64,000 bases of DNA from NCBI GenBank assembly GCA_948567375.1, contig OX419755.1, positions 55,260,291 to 55,324,290 of the forward strand, read 5' to 3'. Shown piece by piece: positions 1-13,600 of this stretch; position 1 is the first letter of the stretch, and each line of letters opens with the position of its first letter. The translations under genes were made by a program, and so were the position numbers. The notes beneath the pieces are model-generated. The model was not told the origin of the DNA. It searched no databases and saw nothing but the letters and a program-made list of their open reading frames with translations. This DNA comes from Lunularia cruciata (taxonomy: Eukaryota; Streptophyta; Marchantiopsida; Lunulariales; Lunulariaceae).

Positions 1-1628
1 GTTGAGGTGTGTTGTTTTACAATTATTCTGAATCCATCTGTTAGCGATCTGCAAAAATGCCATTCTGGATCGCGCCCCTCCGTTCTGGCATGTTTCTGAA
101 GTCCTGGAGATATTTGCACATGAACTTGGAGTCAAAATGACGAAGATGCGAGGACTGAGCTTTTCACAAGCGGTCTAGGATACATTTGAGTCTCTAGATC
201 GGGACGTAATATCTGGATATAGCTGAGAATCTACCATAGGTCTGAAACCTCGTCTAGCCGAATTCAATGTTTCGTGAACACTCATTTTAGCGATGGTTTA
301 GTGTTGGTCCATGGAACGACCTTCCATCATTAGTGTTCTAGATCCAGGGTTGTGAGCTGCCAACAGGTCCATGCAGGTCACAAGCTGGCTTCTACACTCC
401 GCAGTAACGTACTATCTTTAAAATCTTCTAACCTCTCGGCAATCTCAGTGATTTACCTTCCTCTCTTGGATAGGTAGGTGTTTTAATCCTTGAGTTGACA
501 TTTAGGTGCACTGTGCTTGAATCTTAATCTGATTCGTTAACGTCGAGAACCTGGCTTGATCTCTTTCTCTTAAGAAATTACCTGATTAATTAGCATACAT
601 TTTTCCTTTTGCAATATCTACCCATTTTATTCGTCACTTCATCCTAACTGCACGTGTTGTGTCTGTGTTCTTATCTCAAGTTGTTCTCTCAGTTTAATCA
701 TCCCCCGAGGTATTTTACTGACCTAGTTTGGGTATAAGTACTGCCTGGTTACCTGTAAATGCACGTGTTGACTTATTGCTGCCTAGATAACCAGGTCAAT
801 CAATTTCTTGGAGAACTTCTAATTCTGACGCGAATCACAGCACCAAGGGCTGATCAAGAACAGCTGATGTACTTGAGCATGGCCTTGCCGTTAATCATTG
901 GATACTCATTGGTGTCTGAGTTCACGCTATACTGCTCCTTTTCTGACAATCGAGTTAGCGTCAGTACTCGTAGATGAAAAATCTGATTTTAGAGCAATAC
1001 GAAGTGTTTTGAACCAGCCGTCAATCCGCCACATTACACTACTTCCGACTACAAGCCAAACTCAAGTTCGCCTGCATGTTTGATGTTGCATGTTTTTTTC
1101 TTAATTTTCTGTTTGATGCTTTGCATATGTGCTTGCAAAAGCTTACGGCTTGCTTTGACCATCTATGAGGTTTATCACAGGCGCTGTAGTGTTTACTTGT
1201 TACTTGTACTACTTTGTGAACTACATGTAATTTTGTACGCAATATTCTTGTAGTTTTACTGGAACTCAACTCAATCCAACTCTCATCCTGGCTTCGGTTT
1301 TAGACGTTTTGGACTGCAAAGTAAGGTTATTGCTCAAAACATTGCATCTATGAAATCTCTGTGTAAGTGTAACTCTAAAAAATCACAACTATGGACGAGC
1401 AAGTATCTGTCTCTATCAAGCAACTTGTAAATGTGTCATATTGAAGAAAGAACGCACCAAATATGGTCGATGTAATCATGTAGCGCCGGATCTCTGTTGT
1501 CTTTATTCTTCTTGTGTTACATTCTTGGAGATAGTGAGTCTAGGGGATATGAGGAGTGGTTTACGCAGGGTTTTCTAGGTATGTATGTTGCTTCCTTTAG
1601 TAACAGTGCGCATGTGGCGCTCCTGCAG
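1..1628. other. 5' flank or first intron of the NOMO gene
   Basis: No exon could be supported here. Plant NOMO proteins begin with a signal peptide and a short Cys-Gly-Gly-Phe-type segment before the part encoded at 1629. I searched both strands for that segment and did not find it, so the first exon is either outside the window or too diverged to recognise by eye. Open frames in this stretch are short and show no family resemblance. Confidence 0.5.
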
Positions 1629-4600
1629 GCCAGTACATCGCTTGCCAAGCTACGTCGACCAACTGATCCTAAATTGGACTATTCCGACATGACTGTACGA
1701 CCTCTTTTGCACCCGTTTCCCGGAAGATAACAACTGAATTGCAATTTATTTGTATTTGCTACGTACAATATGCAAGTGACCTTTGTTAACTCCATCTCTA
1801 AAGTTCCTTATGCTGTTGACCACATACCCTTACATTCTAGTTGAACGATTTCAGGTTGTTCTTCACACTTTGGACGGACTTATCAAAGAAAGCACACAAT
1901 GTGCGCCCAATGGGTACTATTATCTTCCTGTGTACGACCGGGTAATTTTCTCTCCACGTCCAAGTGTAGTTTCCTTTCGCCGTTTTGCTTTCTCTATATG
2001 ACATATGTACCACACGCCTTACGGAACGAACTTCAGGTAGACAAAAATCTTCATTGAGACCTTTAGGAATTACGTGATTAAGATGTCAAACAGGTACGAC
2101 AACCCTCACCTTTTCCCCTTATGAAGTGGCTCCAAAATGTAGATGGGATTGGTTTGGGTCTAGCATCATCATTGAAGTAGGCCGAAAGTTAAATGCAGGA
2201 GTCAAAATGGACTCGAGTGTGGTAGAAACAAGAACCTTACAGGTGTACAGAGCTGCAGGTAGATACCAAGCAGAAGATCATTGAGACACTAAGCATTTGC
2301 TGTCGTGGAAAAGAGAGGAGGAAGCTTTACTAATTGACCTGTGTTATTGGCTGGAGCTTCTCTTGAAGAAACAATGACGCCAGGATGTAGTTCCTGGAGT
2401 GGCTCCTCAAGATGGATACCGTTCTAGCATGAACCTGCATTCAGGGTAGACATTTTACAATGTCTGCTATTTTCAGTTAATATCCGATATCTCATGCAAG
2501 ACTTCCTCGCTCCCACCGATGCAGGGTACATTTGTAATCAAAATAAAAGGTCCAGAAGGATGGTCGTTTGAACCGCAGCAGGTCAGGACTTCGAGGGATA
2601 CTCTTGTCGTTTTATTCCCTCTCTTCTGTTCTGGAGATAAGTGTGAGCTTTGATTCCCGCAATCCCTGCATTTGCACAAGTACGGATGACAATCTCGTTT
2701 TACGCTAAGATTTTCTCCTGCAGGTTGTTGCTGTTGTTGATCACAATGGTTGCAACAACAATGAGGACATTAACTTCCGATATACAGGGTATGGCAATCT
2801 TTGACGTGCAACTTGGTCGTTAGATATTACTTGCCCGAGTAACTGTATGGATGGTAGATTGTCACGTCGTGGTATCTTGGTCCTCAGCTCTACCTTCATA
2901 GTTGTGGATCTTGCGATCCTTTGATTGTAGGTTCACCTTAAAGGGAAAAGTGCTAGGAGCAGCTGGAGGTGCAAGCTGCTCCGGGACGGAAGGCCCAGCT
3001 GGTGTCAAAGTCACTGTTGCCACAATCAAAGAAGGCGAAGTACCCAGCGAGGAGTTGACTGCAGTAACAGCACCAGGTGGTAGCTATGAATTTGTGAACC
3101 TTCATGCAGGTAATATGTCATTCACAGAAAAACTTCTTTTTTCAGTCTTTATAATGCTAAGTCTCAATTGTCAGCCATTAGTTTCCTTCCCGGCGTTCTT
3201 ATGCACAGGGACCTTATTTAGTCTTCTTCCCATCCCGCCACCGTCAGGATTTGTTTCTTGAACCATGTTGCTAGTTTTGCTCAAGTCTTCCATTTTCTCG
3301 CTGCATAATGGCCTGGCGCACACCATTGACAGGGCATGAGTTTGGTTCTGTCGCTATGTTGTTTTACTTGTTTCTTTTTCTCGACTGTGCCTGCAGGAAA
3401 ATACAAGGTTTCAGCCTCTCATCCAAAGTGGAACGTGCAGCTCAAAGGAGTGCCAGAGGTGAGTGTGAATGATGGTCTCTTCTCGAAAGTAGTGTCCAGA
3501 ATGCCATTGCTCGTACCTGGAGAGCTGCTATGAGATCAAGGTGATATGCTACATCGGAACATACGAGCAACTTAATTTATGATGGTATCAATCAGGCTTG
3601 TTTTCAACTCACTCTTAAAAGTTTGCAGATGGAATTGGGATGGGGAAATGGCGCAGTTGGTGACATCTTCTTCATCGACGGTTATGATATCGATGGCTCT
3701 GTTGTATCTCAGGTAATACCTTTGCAGGGAGTGAAACAATGTATCGGAAGAAATCAAAAGAAACAGCATGCTAGTTTTGTTGTTCTAGTCATTATTCATG
3801 TTCATTCACGCAGAGCTACGCAAAGGAGACGTCTGGCCTGCTTTCTTTTCTCTTTGGTCGCATTTTTTCAGTAGTTTGACATACACGTTTTTACTTGTAG
3901 GGCAATCCTGTACTTGGAGTTGAGGTTTATCTGTACTCAGACGATGTACAGGAGCTTTCTTGTCCCCAAGGGCCAGGGGCTTCCAGCCCTCTGTCAAAGA
4001 AATCCCTCTGCCATGTGGTATCAGATGTTGATGGGAAGTTCACATTCTCTGCTGTTCCATGCGGTACGAAAACGTTGCATTGATATGACGATCGATACCT
4101 TTTAACTCTAAACTTGGCGGGGGAACGTAGATTGGAACTTCTGTGGCTGGACTACAAAGTGGATAAAAGGATATACCTTTTAAAATCTCTGATCGATTCC
4201 CTTGTATGCTGGGGTGTTTGTATCAGTAACAAACATAATTATTCTCACAGACCTTACAGACAAAATTGATAATGTATTGATAGTTACTGTAGACAATCTA
4301 GGTTATCATCTTTCCTAAGGGATTACTGAGACTAAATTATATTGATGCAGGTCATTACCAACTTGTGCCTTTCTACAAGGGTGACACAACTGTTTTTGAT
4401 ATCTCACCACCCTCGGTCGATATATTTGTCAGTCATGACTCCGTGGATATTGGCAAACCCTTCCAGGTATAGTCCTCCAAATGTTTTTCTTTTCCAACTT
4501 TATGGTATGTCTGTGTTTGTTAAACGAATGCTGACCTTCTATGTAACTGATAGTTATGACGATCTTTACTGGGTCTTTACAATCATATGTCAGAGTCAGA

Positions 4601-7600
4601 GTCAGTCCTGTCAGACGTGGGTATGGAACCGGGTTGTTTTACAACGGGTTCTGAATTCCATTACGTAATATGCTTGTGTTTTTCAGTGTTGACCGGCTCA
4701 TGTTGACATAGAGCATGCAGGGGTTAATCCCAGTCCGCATACCCTAGCTTGGGGGGCGTCTACTGATCTTGAGACTCAGGCAGTTCGTGTCCTATGCTCT
4801 AACATCTTCATGTTGTCACCACGTCATGCCTCTCTCTGAACGTTACACATGCTCGCACTTACTCTGTACTGCAAGTACCTATGCATCACAAACATCATAC
4901 TAACCTCTGCATCAGACTTACGCATGTTTACCTCTCAATGTAACTGATAGTTATGACGATCTTTACTTAGTTACTATCATATGTGAGTCAGAGTTAGTCC
5001 AGTCAGACGTGGGTATGGAACTGGGTTGTTTACTGATGAGAACCTTTCTTCCTAGTCCTTGAAGTAGATGGTCTATCCTCAGTCATTCTGACTTCTGATG
5101 TATCAGACATCCTAGCACTCAGCTTTCCTAGTCTCACCAGAGTAGACACTCCTGATTGCACTCAGCAATACTCAACTCACTCTCTCTCAGAGCCTTCAAA
5201 TATAGTACACAGCAGCACTCACGCAGCATGAAAGGTACCTCAGTGGTAAGCAGCATAGAACACACCAGAAACAAGGTACAAGGTGCTGGGAATGACCATT
5301 GTATGAGAACTTAACAAAACAAAAGCAGCATAGAACACACCAGAAACAAGGTACAAGGTGCTGGGAATGACCATTGTATGAGAACTTAACAAAACAAAAG
5401 CAGAAACCACTCTTATATACACATAAGCAAGCCCTAGAGGGTTACTTTGCAGGACCTTAATTAGGGCTTTCTTTACCCTAAGTATATTTAGCAGAGCTTC
5501 TAGAGGAATGTAACAAAGCCCTAAAAGTAGAGAAGTCACTAAACTAGAGATTAACTAAATCTAACATTTACAAATAGTTCTGAATTCCATGATACAGTCA
5601 TGTCTGTGCTCATAGAGCATGCTGTGCTATACGCTACAGTCCTGTCACGCTTCGCTCCAACCCAGCTGAAATACCGTCCACTCCTCGCACACTTTGCTCT
5701 ACTCTAGCCATCCTCCATTGCAGCTGTGTTTTCCTACACGCCCAACACTTTCCCTTTGCTCCCGAATGGATCTTCCTACTCGCTCAATGATTCTCCTCTG
5801 CTTTCAATTTCAGATGCTTCTTCCGTTTCTGTTCTAGAAGGCTGTCTTTTTCCTCTTACATTATGCATACTTCTTCAACTGAAGGCTTACTATGACCGCC
5901 TGTCTGCTTCCTGTGGTGTTTAGTGTTTCAGTACTCATGCGATCATAGAGTATGGTGCGATATATAATATCCAGTCCATATCCATGTCCTCTCACGTTTC
6001 GTTTTGACCCAGCGAAGACACCATCACTCCTCTCCATCTTCGCTCCACTCCACCGATCCTCAACTAAAGCAGTCTTTTGCTCCTTGATCAATGTTCCTGT
6101 GTTTAATGGTCCTCCCCTTTCAATTTGAGATGCTTAATTGGTTATGTCTTGCTTGCTAGTACATGATGTAATCTAGTGCTCTGTAGGTGCTGCTTATGAA
6201 ATGTATCAATGATGTCTTTCCTTATCTTTCTATTTCAGATGCTTAATAGGTCGCATCTTGCTTGTGGTTACACGATGTATACTAGTTCTCTGTGGGTGTT
6301 ACTCATGAGATGTTTCAATTATGTCTTCACTTCACTATGACCGCGTTTCTGCCTTGCCTTGGCACTCATGAGCTTCCAAACAGAAACTCGGTATAAAGGG
6401 TACTGAAATTCTCTCAGCGACTTCGGCACTGCTTTAGGCACTGATAAAGTCTTAAGTGCTTCCGTGAAGGTTTACTATTGCCACCTCCTGCTTTCTTCAG
6501 TTGCTTTAGGTGAAATTTAGGCTTTATTCTATCCTTTAGGTGAAATTTAAGCTTCACAAGTTACAGCTTTTTCCTTACCCTGCAAGGTTATTACTCTGAG
6601 CGTTACTTTTGGAAGCAACCAAGTTTGCCTTGGCACTCATGAGTTTTCGGGCAGAAACTTGGTACGAGGGGTACTGACACTTGCTCAGCTACTTTGGCAC
6701 TGCGTGAGGCACTGGTGAAGTTGTATGTGCTTTTGTGGAGGTTTACTATGGCCGCCTTCTTCTTCCTTCAGTTGTTTAGTGTTTCAAGACTCAAGCACCC
6801 ATAGCGCTTGCTGCAATATACTATATCTAGTCCACTCTTATATCTAGTCATACACCTATATATCTAGTCCACTCTTGCATTCAATGAGTTCTGGATCTCC
6901 TGGTCATTGAGCGGCTTCTGTCCTCATTTCTCTATATCCAGTCCTCTGACGCTTCGCTCCATCTCAGCCAAGATACCATCCACTCTTTGCCCACTCGGCT
7001 CCACCCACATTTGTTGATCTGTTTCATGGTTCCTATATATGATTTCTGCTCAGTCTTCCTATTTCAGTTCACTTAATCTTTCAAGTTTTGCTGGTTGATC
7101 TTCAATTACATGTCCTCTAATTCGCTACATGCTTTGCTTAGCACTGATCGATTACATGATGGATATCAGTTCTCTACTGCTATTGATCAAGAAATATTTA
7201 TACGTCGTTTGTGCTTAGCCTTACATTTGATCTGTTAGATTCACTTCATCTCCTTTACGCTTTCTTACTGTTCTCATGTCCTAATATCATGTTTACATTT
7301 CATCTGCACTTCATATACATTTAGTGAGTTCTGGATCCCCTGTTCTTCGAACTCATGTCCTAATATCCAGTCCTCTAACGCCTTGCTCTGCTTCCCCCGT
7401 TCTCTGAACGACTTCTACTCTCTTTTCTCTCATACCCAGTCCCCTATCGTTTCGCTCTGACTCAGCCATTACACCAAGCACTCCTCTCGCACTTCGCTCC
7501 ACTCCACACACCATCATTCCCACGAATGTGGTCTGTTCCATGGTTCCAACCCGTTTTTCGACTTTATGGTTCCCTGCCCTTCTTCGGTTCGAAGACTGTT

Positions 7601-10600
7601 CAAGGTTTCATATCCTTCCATCGGTCTGCGTTTTATATTGTTTCCGACTTCTTTACATGCTTAGCTTTGCGATTAGTGATTACACGTTGTTGCACATTTC
7701 TCTACAGGTCTTCGGTTCCATCATGCTCTCGATTTCCTTACATGAGTTATTAGCAAGTTCTTTACATGCGTTGCTTAAAGCCTTTTGTTTACATGTTAGT
7801 AACCGTTTCTCTGCATGTTGTTATCTTCTGATCATTTTATGATGTCGGTGCTTTGCCTTACTTTCTATTTACGAGTTGCACTTCATCTCTTTTCCGCCTG
7901 TTCCTTTGTTTCTAGTTTTGCTTTCATTTCATTGCCATTCCATCTGCACTCCATATGCACTTAATGAGTTCCGGATCTCCCGTTCGAGGAACGTCTTCTG
8001 CTCTCATCCCTCATATCCAGTCCTCTCACGCTTCGCTCCGACCCAGCCAAGACACCATCCACTCCACTCCCACTTCCCTCCATTCCACCCTTTCCTCAAC
8101 TAATGCTTTGTATATTACTCTTAGATCGATATTTCTCTGTTTCATGGTTTCTACTCGACTTTCTATTTCAGATGATTAAGGGGTCGTATATTGCTTGAGG
8201 TTGCTGGTTCTCTGCAGATGTTGCTCATGCTTGTGGTTACACGGTGTATACTAGAGTTACTCATGAGATGTTTCCCATATGTCTGTACTTTGGCTTACCT
8301 TCGTATTGTTAGTTTCACTAATCTCCATTTCCTGAGTTGCTATTCATTACGATTTGCACATTCATGCTTATCTTTCATTTGCATTGCAAATGCACTTAGT
8401 GGGTTCTGGATCCCCTGTTCTTTGAACGGCTTCTGCTCTCATTTCCCATATACTACTTCACCGCAGATGCTACTTATGAATGTATCAATTTACGTTCCTG
8501 CATTTTATCAATTCCGCTTATCTTCCGCTGTGTCTTTCCTTGCTTAGATTATCTTCGATTCGATTTGCGTCCATTCTTGCTTGCATTTCATTACGTCCAT
8601 ATTCTCGATTGCTCAAATATGTCTGTGTTTATTAGCAGGTTGACATGGTTAAGTGTGCTGTGTTACTCTCGGTGCAAAATATGGGTTTAAACAGATCTAC
8701 GTCCAATCCATCACATCAATCTACTGTATCGACCTGGCTTTTACGTGATCTATCTGCTTCTTTCAGGTTACAGGGTTTTCGGTCAAAGGTCGCGTCGTTG
8801 ACCCTCAGGGTCATGGAATAGAAGCCGTTAAGATAGTCATTGATGATACAGAGCGGGCAACAACAGATTCACAAGGATATTACAAGCTTGATCAGGTACA
8901 CTTTCCTTCATTTAGGCCCCGACTCAATACGGGCAAGGTCCTTGCAATTCTTGTTCTTTGGGAGCCACCAATCTGATGCTATTGACTGTGCTTGTCACTG
9001 CTGCTTTACAGGTTACATCGACACACTACTCCGTGAAGGCCAAGAAGCAGTACTACAAATTCAGTACATTGGACAATTTCATGGTACATCTCCACTTCAA
9101 TAGTCTCAACAGATCCCTTCACTTTCATGTCATCAATACGTCAGGTTTTCGTTGTCCGAGTGTCATCCTTTGGCACTATTGGTTAGTGCATCTGTCATAG
9201 TGGTTCGAGTGACAGACCAGATATCGTATCTTTGTACATTTCCAATTCAACTGTCAACAGATCCCTTTCACTTGCGTGTCGTCAATACGTCCGGTTCTCG
9301 TGGTCTGCGTTTGATTCCTTGTCACAATCCACTCTGATTAGTGCATTTGTCATATTGGTTTGATTAAGAGACTAGAGATCGTCTCTTTCTCTTTCTGCGC
9401 AATTTTATCTTGCTGAAATGGCCGGAATAATTGCAGCTGTCTTTTTCCGCCAGCTATCACCTTTCAAGAGGATCTGGTTCGGAATATATGTAAGTGTTAC
9501 GGTAAAATAATCATTAATTCGTCATTGCTGTCTGTGTGTGATGTTTCAGGTTCTTCCAAATATGGCCTCTATTCCAGACATCAAAGCAACGTCCCTCGCT
9601 GTCTGTGGATCCGTCAATGTGTTGAGCGCAGCACACACTGGAGTGGTAATAACTTGTTGATTTCCTTGTCTGCAACGCACCTGGCAACATTTTGTTGGAC
9701 AACACAATCCCATGGTCCAAGGATCTCTCGTCTACAACATTACCCCGCAGTTAAACATTACCTAACGCTACTGGATTTCCAGGGCCTTCCGCGTCTTGTA
9801 AAATTTGTTGTTAGGTTCATTGTAGGAAGCAAAATCTACCAAGTTGGAGTATCCGGAATGTACTGAATACATTGTACGGAAAAATGATGCAGCGACAGGT
9901 TGCTCTTACTCATGGACCAGCAAATGTGAAACCACAAACTAAACGAAGTGATGAACATGGTTCATTTTGTTTTGAGGCAAGAGCTCGAAGCGCCCCAACC
10001 ATATTACAACAATTGAGACTTCAGAGGCACACTTTTAGAGTTGATTGTGTGACGATAGAGTGTGTATAGCAGGATTATTCAATTCTATCGTGCCGCCTGT
10101 GATGCTTGGATCGGACTGAGACCAGTACTTTTGCGGCTGTAAGGTCCAACCTTTGTTGACTGAAGCACTACATTTACTTTTGCATCAGGTTCCTCCTGGC
10201 GAGTATCGGCTGTCTCCTTTGACTACTCCTACTGAAAATGCCGCTGGCCTCATATTCTCTCCTCCTTATCTCGATATTTCTGTCCATGCACCGGTTATAG
10301 GCGCTTCTTTCATACAGGTAATGGGTAGTATTCCAGAAGAACAAATGGTTGGTAACACATGATTTCAGATGTATTTAAGCAGAGAGCTCGAACGACAAAT
10401 TGGATTTTGATGACACTCACTAAGCAAGTTTGTCCTTATTCAGGCTCAAGTCAGTGTTTCTGGTACGGTTAAGTGTAAGGTAGCCTGTTCTTCCTTGGTG
10501 GTGATCTCGCTGAGCCCTGTAAGCACAACAGCTTCTACCAAAGTAGAGGTGAACAAACGACAACTTACTCGTGTAGGAGATGACGGAGAAACTTTCTCAT

Positions 10601-13600
10601 TCGAGAAGGTTTTACCTGGAAAGTACCAGCTAGAGGTGCGTGCTTAATCAACCTCACTATGAACATTATACTGGCTGAGAATTGCCCTTTTCACTGAATG
10701 AATTGCTGGGGAATACTCGATACAGGAGAGTGGTCGACGTTCCATCTTGAATAATTTCTGTGTGATTCATGCGAGTTTAGCTAGCAACGATCCCGTGCGT
10801 GATGTGTAACAGATTGCTCACGAGCCTGTATCCCAAGGAGCAAGCTGGGATGATGAATGGTGTTGGGAGCAGAAGGCCTCTTTGATCGAAGTGGGTATTG
10901 AAGATATCACTGGTCTGACATTTGTGCAAAAAGGGTATTGGCTGCATATTAAGTCAACACATTCAGCAAGTGCTTTTACTCTTCACGGACAGAAGGAAGC
11001 CATGCCCTTGCAAATAAAGGTGGAGTACTAGGAATAACTCTCTTCTGGTTACTTTTTTGGCAGTAGATCTTTATCTCCCTTTTGGCGTTGACAGATCTAC
11101 ATTCTTCAATCCTCTACTTTATGCATCGGGAATTTATGACATCGGAAGAGGCTTTGCGATTGTTCCCCCCTCCAGGATCTGCTCTGATTCACGCAGCTAT
11201 TACATGAGTGCCATCCTCCCGTTTGATACTTTTGTGTAGGGCAATCCTAGCAACCTATGTACGATTTCAGCACTGTCCTAACTGGAGGTATCATTATGCA
11301 GAAAGGGTGGCAAGAAGTCTGTTTGGAATCACCAGGCATTCATGAGCTACACTTCCTTTGGCCATGTATTTTCTTTGGAGCTTTGTCGTTCCAGGTGGAC
11401 ACGTCTGTTCTTGAGGTATGGTTTGGGGACCTGGCTATCTTCTGTATCTCGGACATGTTTATGCACTTCTCATGTCATTCTTTAAGTAATTTGAAGCATA
11501 CATGGAGGACGTACTCTTATTATTCACGTCGTCTTTTTGAAATACTCGTCTCACATTGTATGCTATTGCAATTCCGTTGACACATGGGTATCCATTTTGC
11601 TCGTATGCTTACTGTGCTTAGTCCTTGTGTGTCTCCATTTGCGAGTTTGTGAAATGGATGAATCTAAGGGTGTGCCTTACAGTGTTTGGCATCTTGAGAT
11701 GAAAATCCTCCGCAGACGAGAGACTGTCCTGTTTCTCTACTTGAATGACTGCATGTGGACTAAAGGGACTAAAAAAGATCTACCTCTCATACCTTGATCA
11801 AAATTCCGTGTCTTGTGCACTCTTACGTGGGCATAGAACTGTTGTTTAACGAATTCAGTTGTCATATATTGACTAAAGATGGTGTTGTCATATATTGACT
11901 AAAGATGGTGTTGTCATATGCAGCCATTGCATCTTGTTGGAGAAAAATACGTGTTGACAGGACACCTGAACATCGATTCAAAGCTATACCCAGATGCAAA
12001 CAATCTTGCAGAGTCCATGTCTGTGGATATATGGCACGAAGATGATGATCAAGTCTCACACAAAGTTCATGTGCATCTTATTTCGGAATCGAATGAAACT
12101 CATCCAGTTGCAGTATATAAGTATGCGCACTGGGCACAACTTGGAGACAAGCTTGTTCTTGCCCCAAAACATGATGGGTAAGTCTTCTATGTGCTATACT
12201 CTATGTCACTCGGAACGATTCCTCTGGCTCCCATTACTCATATTTTCTACGTCAATCTGACTAAGCGTAAAATCTGCTCCACTGTCCTGACTTTATTTCT
12301 TCACAGGAGTGAGTTCTATACTTATAAGTGTCCAATATTGCCTTCTTCTGCATCAGAGGTCAAGATACTGATGCGGAGCGATCAGGAGGAAAGACAATCT
12401 TGTTCTACCCCAGGGATCGCAAGGTATTTTACTGCTAGCTTATGAAGCACACGTCAGTGAGGGTTACGCCACTCTTCAAAAGCGTGTTTTGAAGTAGATG
12501 CCTTACGTACTCTTACTGGGACTTGCAGTTTCATGTGGAGATAGATGGCTGTCAACCGGAGATTCCCGTGTACAATGGACGTCCTGGAGTCTACATATCT
12601 GGTACGGTAACTCCACCGATTGCGGGAGTGAACATCACCGTACTTGCGCTGAAAGAAAGTCTAGTGGGCCGCCTTAAGGCAGGAGAAACAGCACTGTGGA
12701 CCGTCAGCGGAGAAGATGGTTCATTTTCAGCTGGACCACTTTATGATGACATTCCATATGATGTGCTAGCTGAAAAGGTAACAATATTTCTATCTTTTCT
12801 CCTCCTTACTTGGGAAACACCTTGCAGGCCTTGACATTACGTCCATTGAACTAGTTGTGAATATATCTTGAGTTTCTGACTAGTCAATAGCATTGTGACC
12901 CATGTGTCGAGATTTCGACAACCGACTAATGCTTTGGCTCACGGCATCAAAATGTGAAAATTGTATTTGACTCATTGGCGACTGCTGTACACAGGATGGA
13001 TATCACCTAAAATCCCTGGGTGACAATAATTTCTCTTGCCAGAAACTGGGTCAAATAATAGTACACATCGTTCCAGGGGAGGGTGCGGAAGAGTTTTTGC
13101 CAGCAGTATTACTCTCTCTGAGTGGCGATGATGGTTATCGTAAGAATGCAGCAACAGGAACTGGAGGAGCTTTCACCTTTGAGAACCTTTTTCCCGGAAG
13201 CTTTTACCTTCGACCACTTCTGAAGGCAAGTACATGCCCTGAACTATATCTAGATGCTCTGTTCCCAGACCGGCTTCTGTTCTCGTATACCGATATATCT
13301 AGATGCTCTGTTCATATTTACTTCGCAGGTCTACTGCCATTTGATAATATAATTAAGTACCTTGTTGAATCGTGTATATTTTCTCAGTTCCTGGTTTGAT
13401 CGGTATTTGCATGCCTGTACTTGCTTAATTCTTCATGTCTTCGGTTTGCATCGGTTGGTTCTAAGTGCGTGTGTATCATCCGTTCTGCGAACGGCTTCTG
13501 ATCCTATTTCGCATTTACTTTCAGTTGTACCCTTGGGCATTGCGAAGTTTACATCTGGAAATGATAATTCAAATTCCAAGGCTCTCTTTTATTTATAAGT

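Larger units (their letters stand above)
4467..8766 (+). other. Giant NOMO intron (4.3 kb) packed with repeats
   Basis: This intron lies between the exon ending ...GKPFQ and the exon beginning VTGFSVKG. It is more than ten times longer than most NOMO introns here. It contains two copies of a ~395-bp unit (4540 and 4937), a solo LTR in the second copy, and at least four diverged copies of a module with GAGTTCTGGATC, then AACGGCTTCTGCTCTCAT, then CCAGTCCTCT and ACGCTTCGCTCC. No coding exon was recognised inside. Confidence 0.8.

Noticed and set aside
7876..8547. Plus-strand frames of 75-118 codons in the large NOMO intron
   Set aside because: They fall in the diverged repeat family, are Ser/Phe/Cys-rich by composition, and no splice pattern links them to NOMO.
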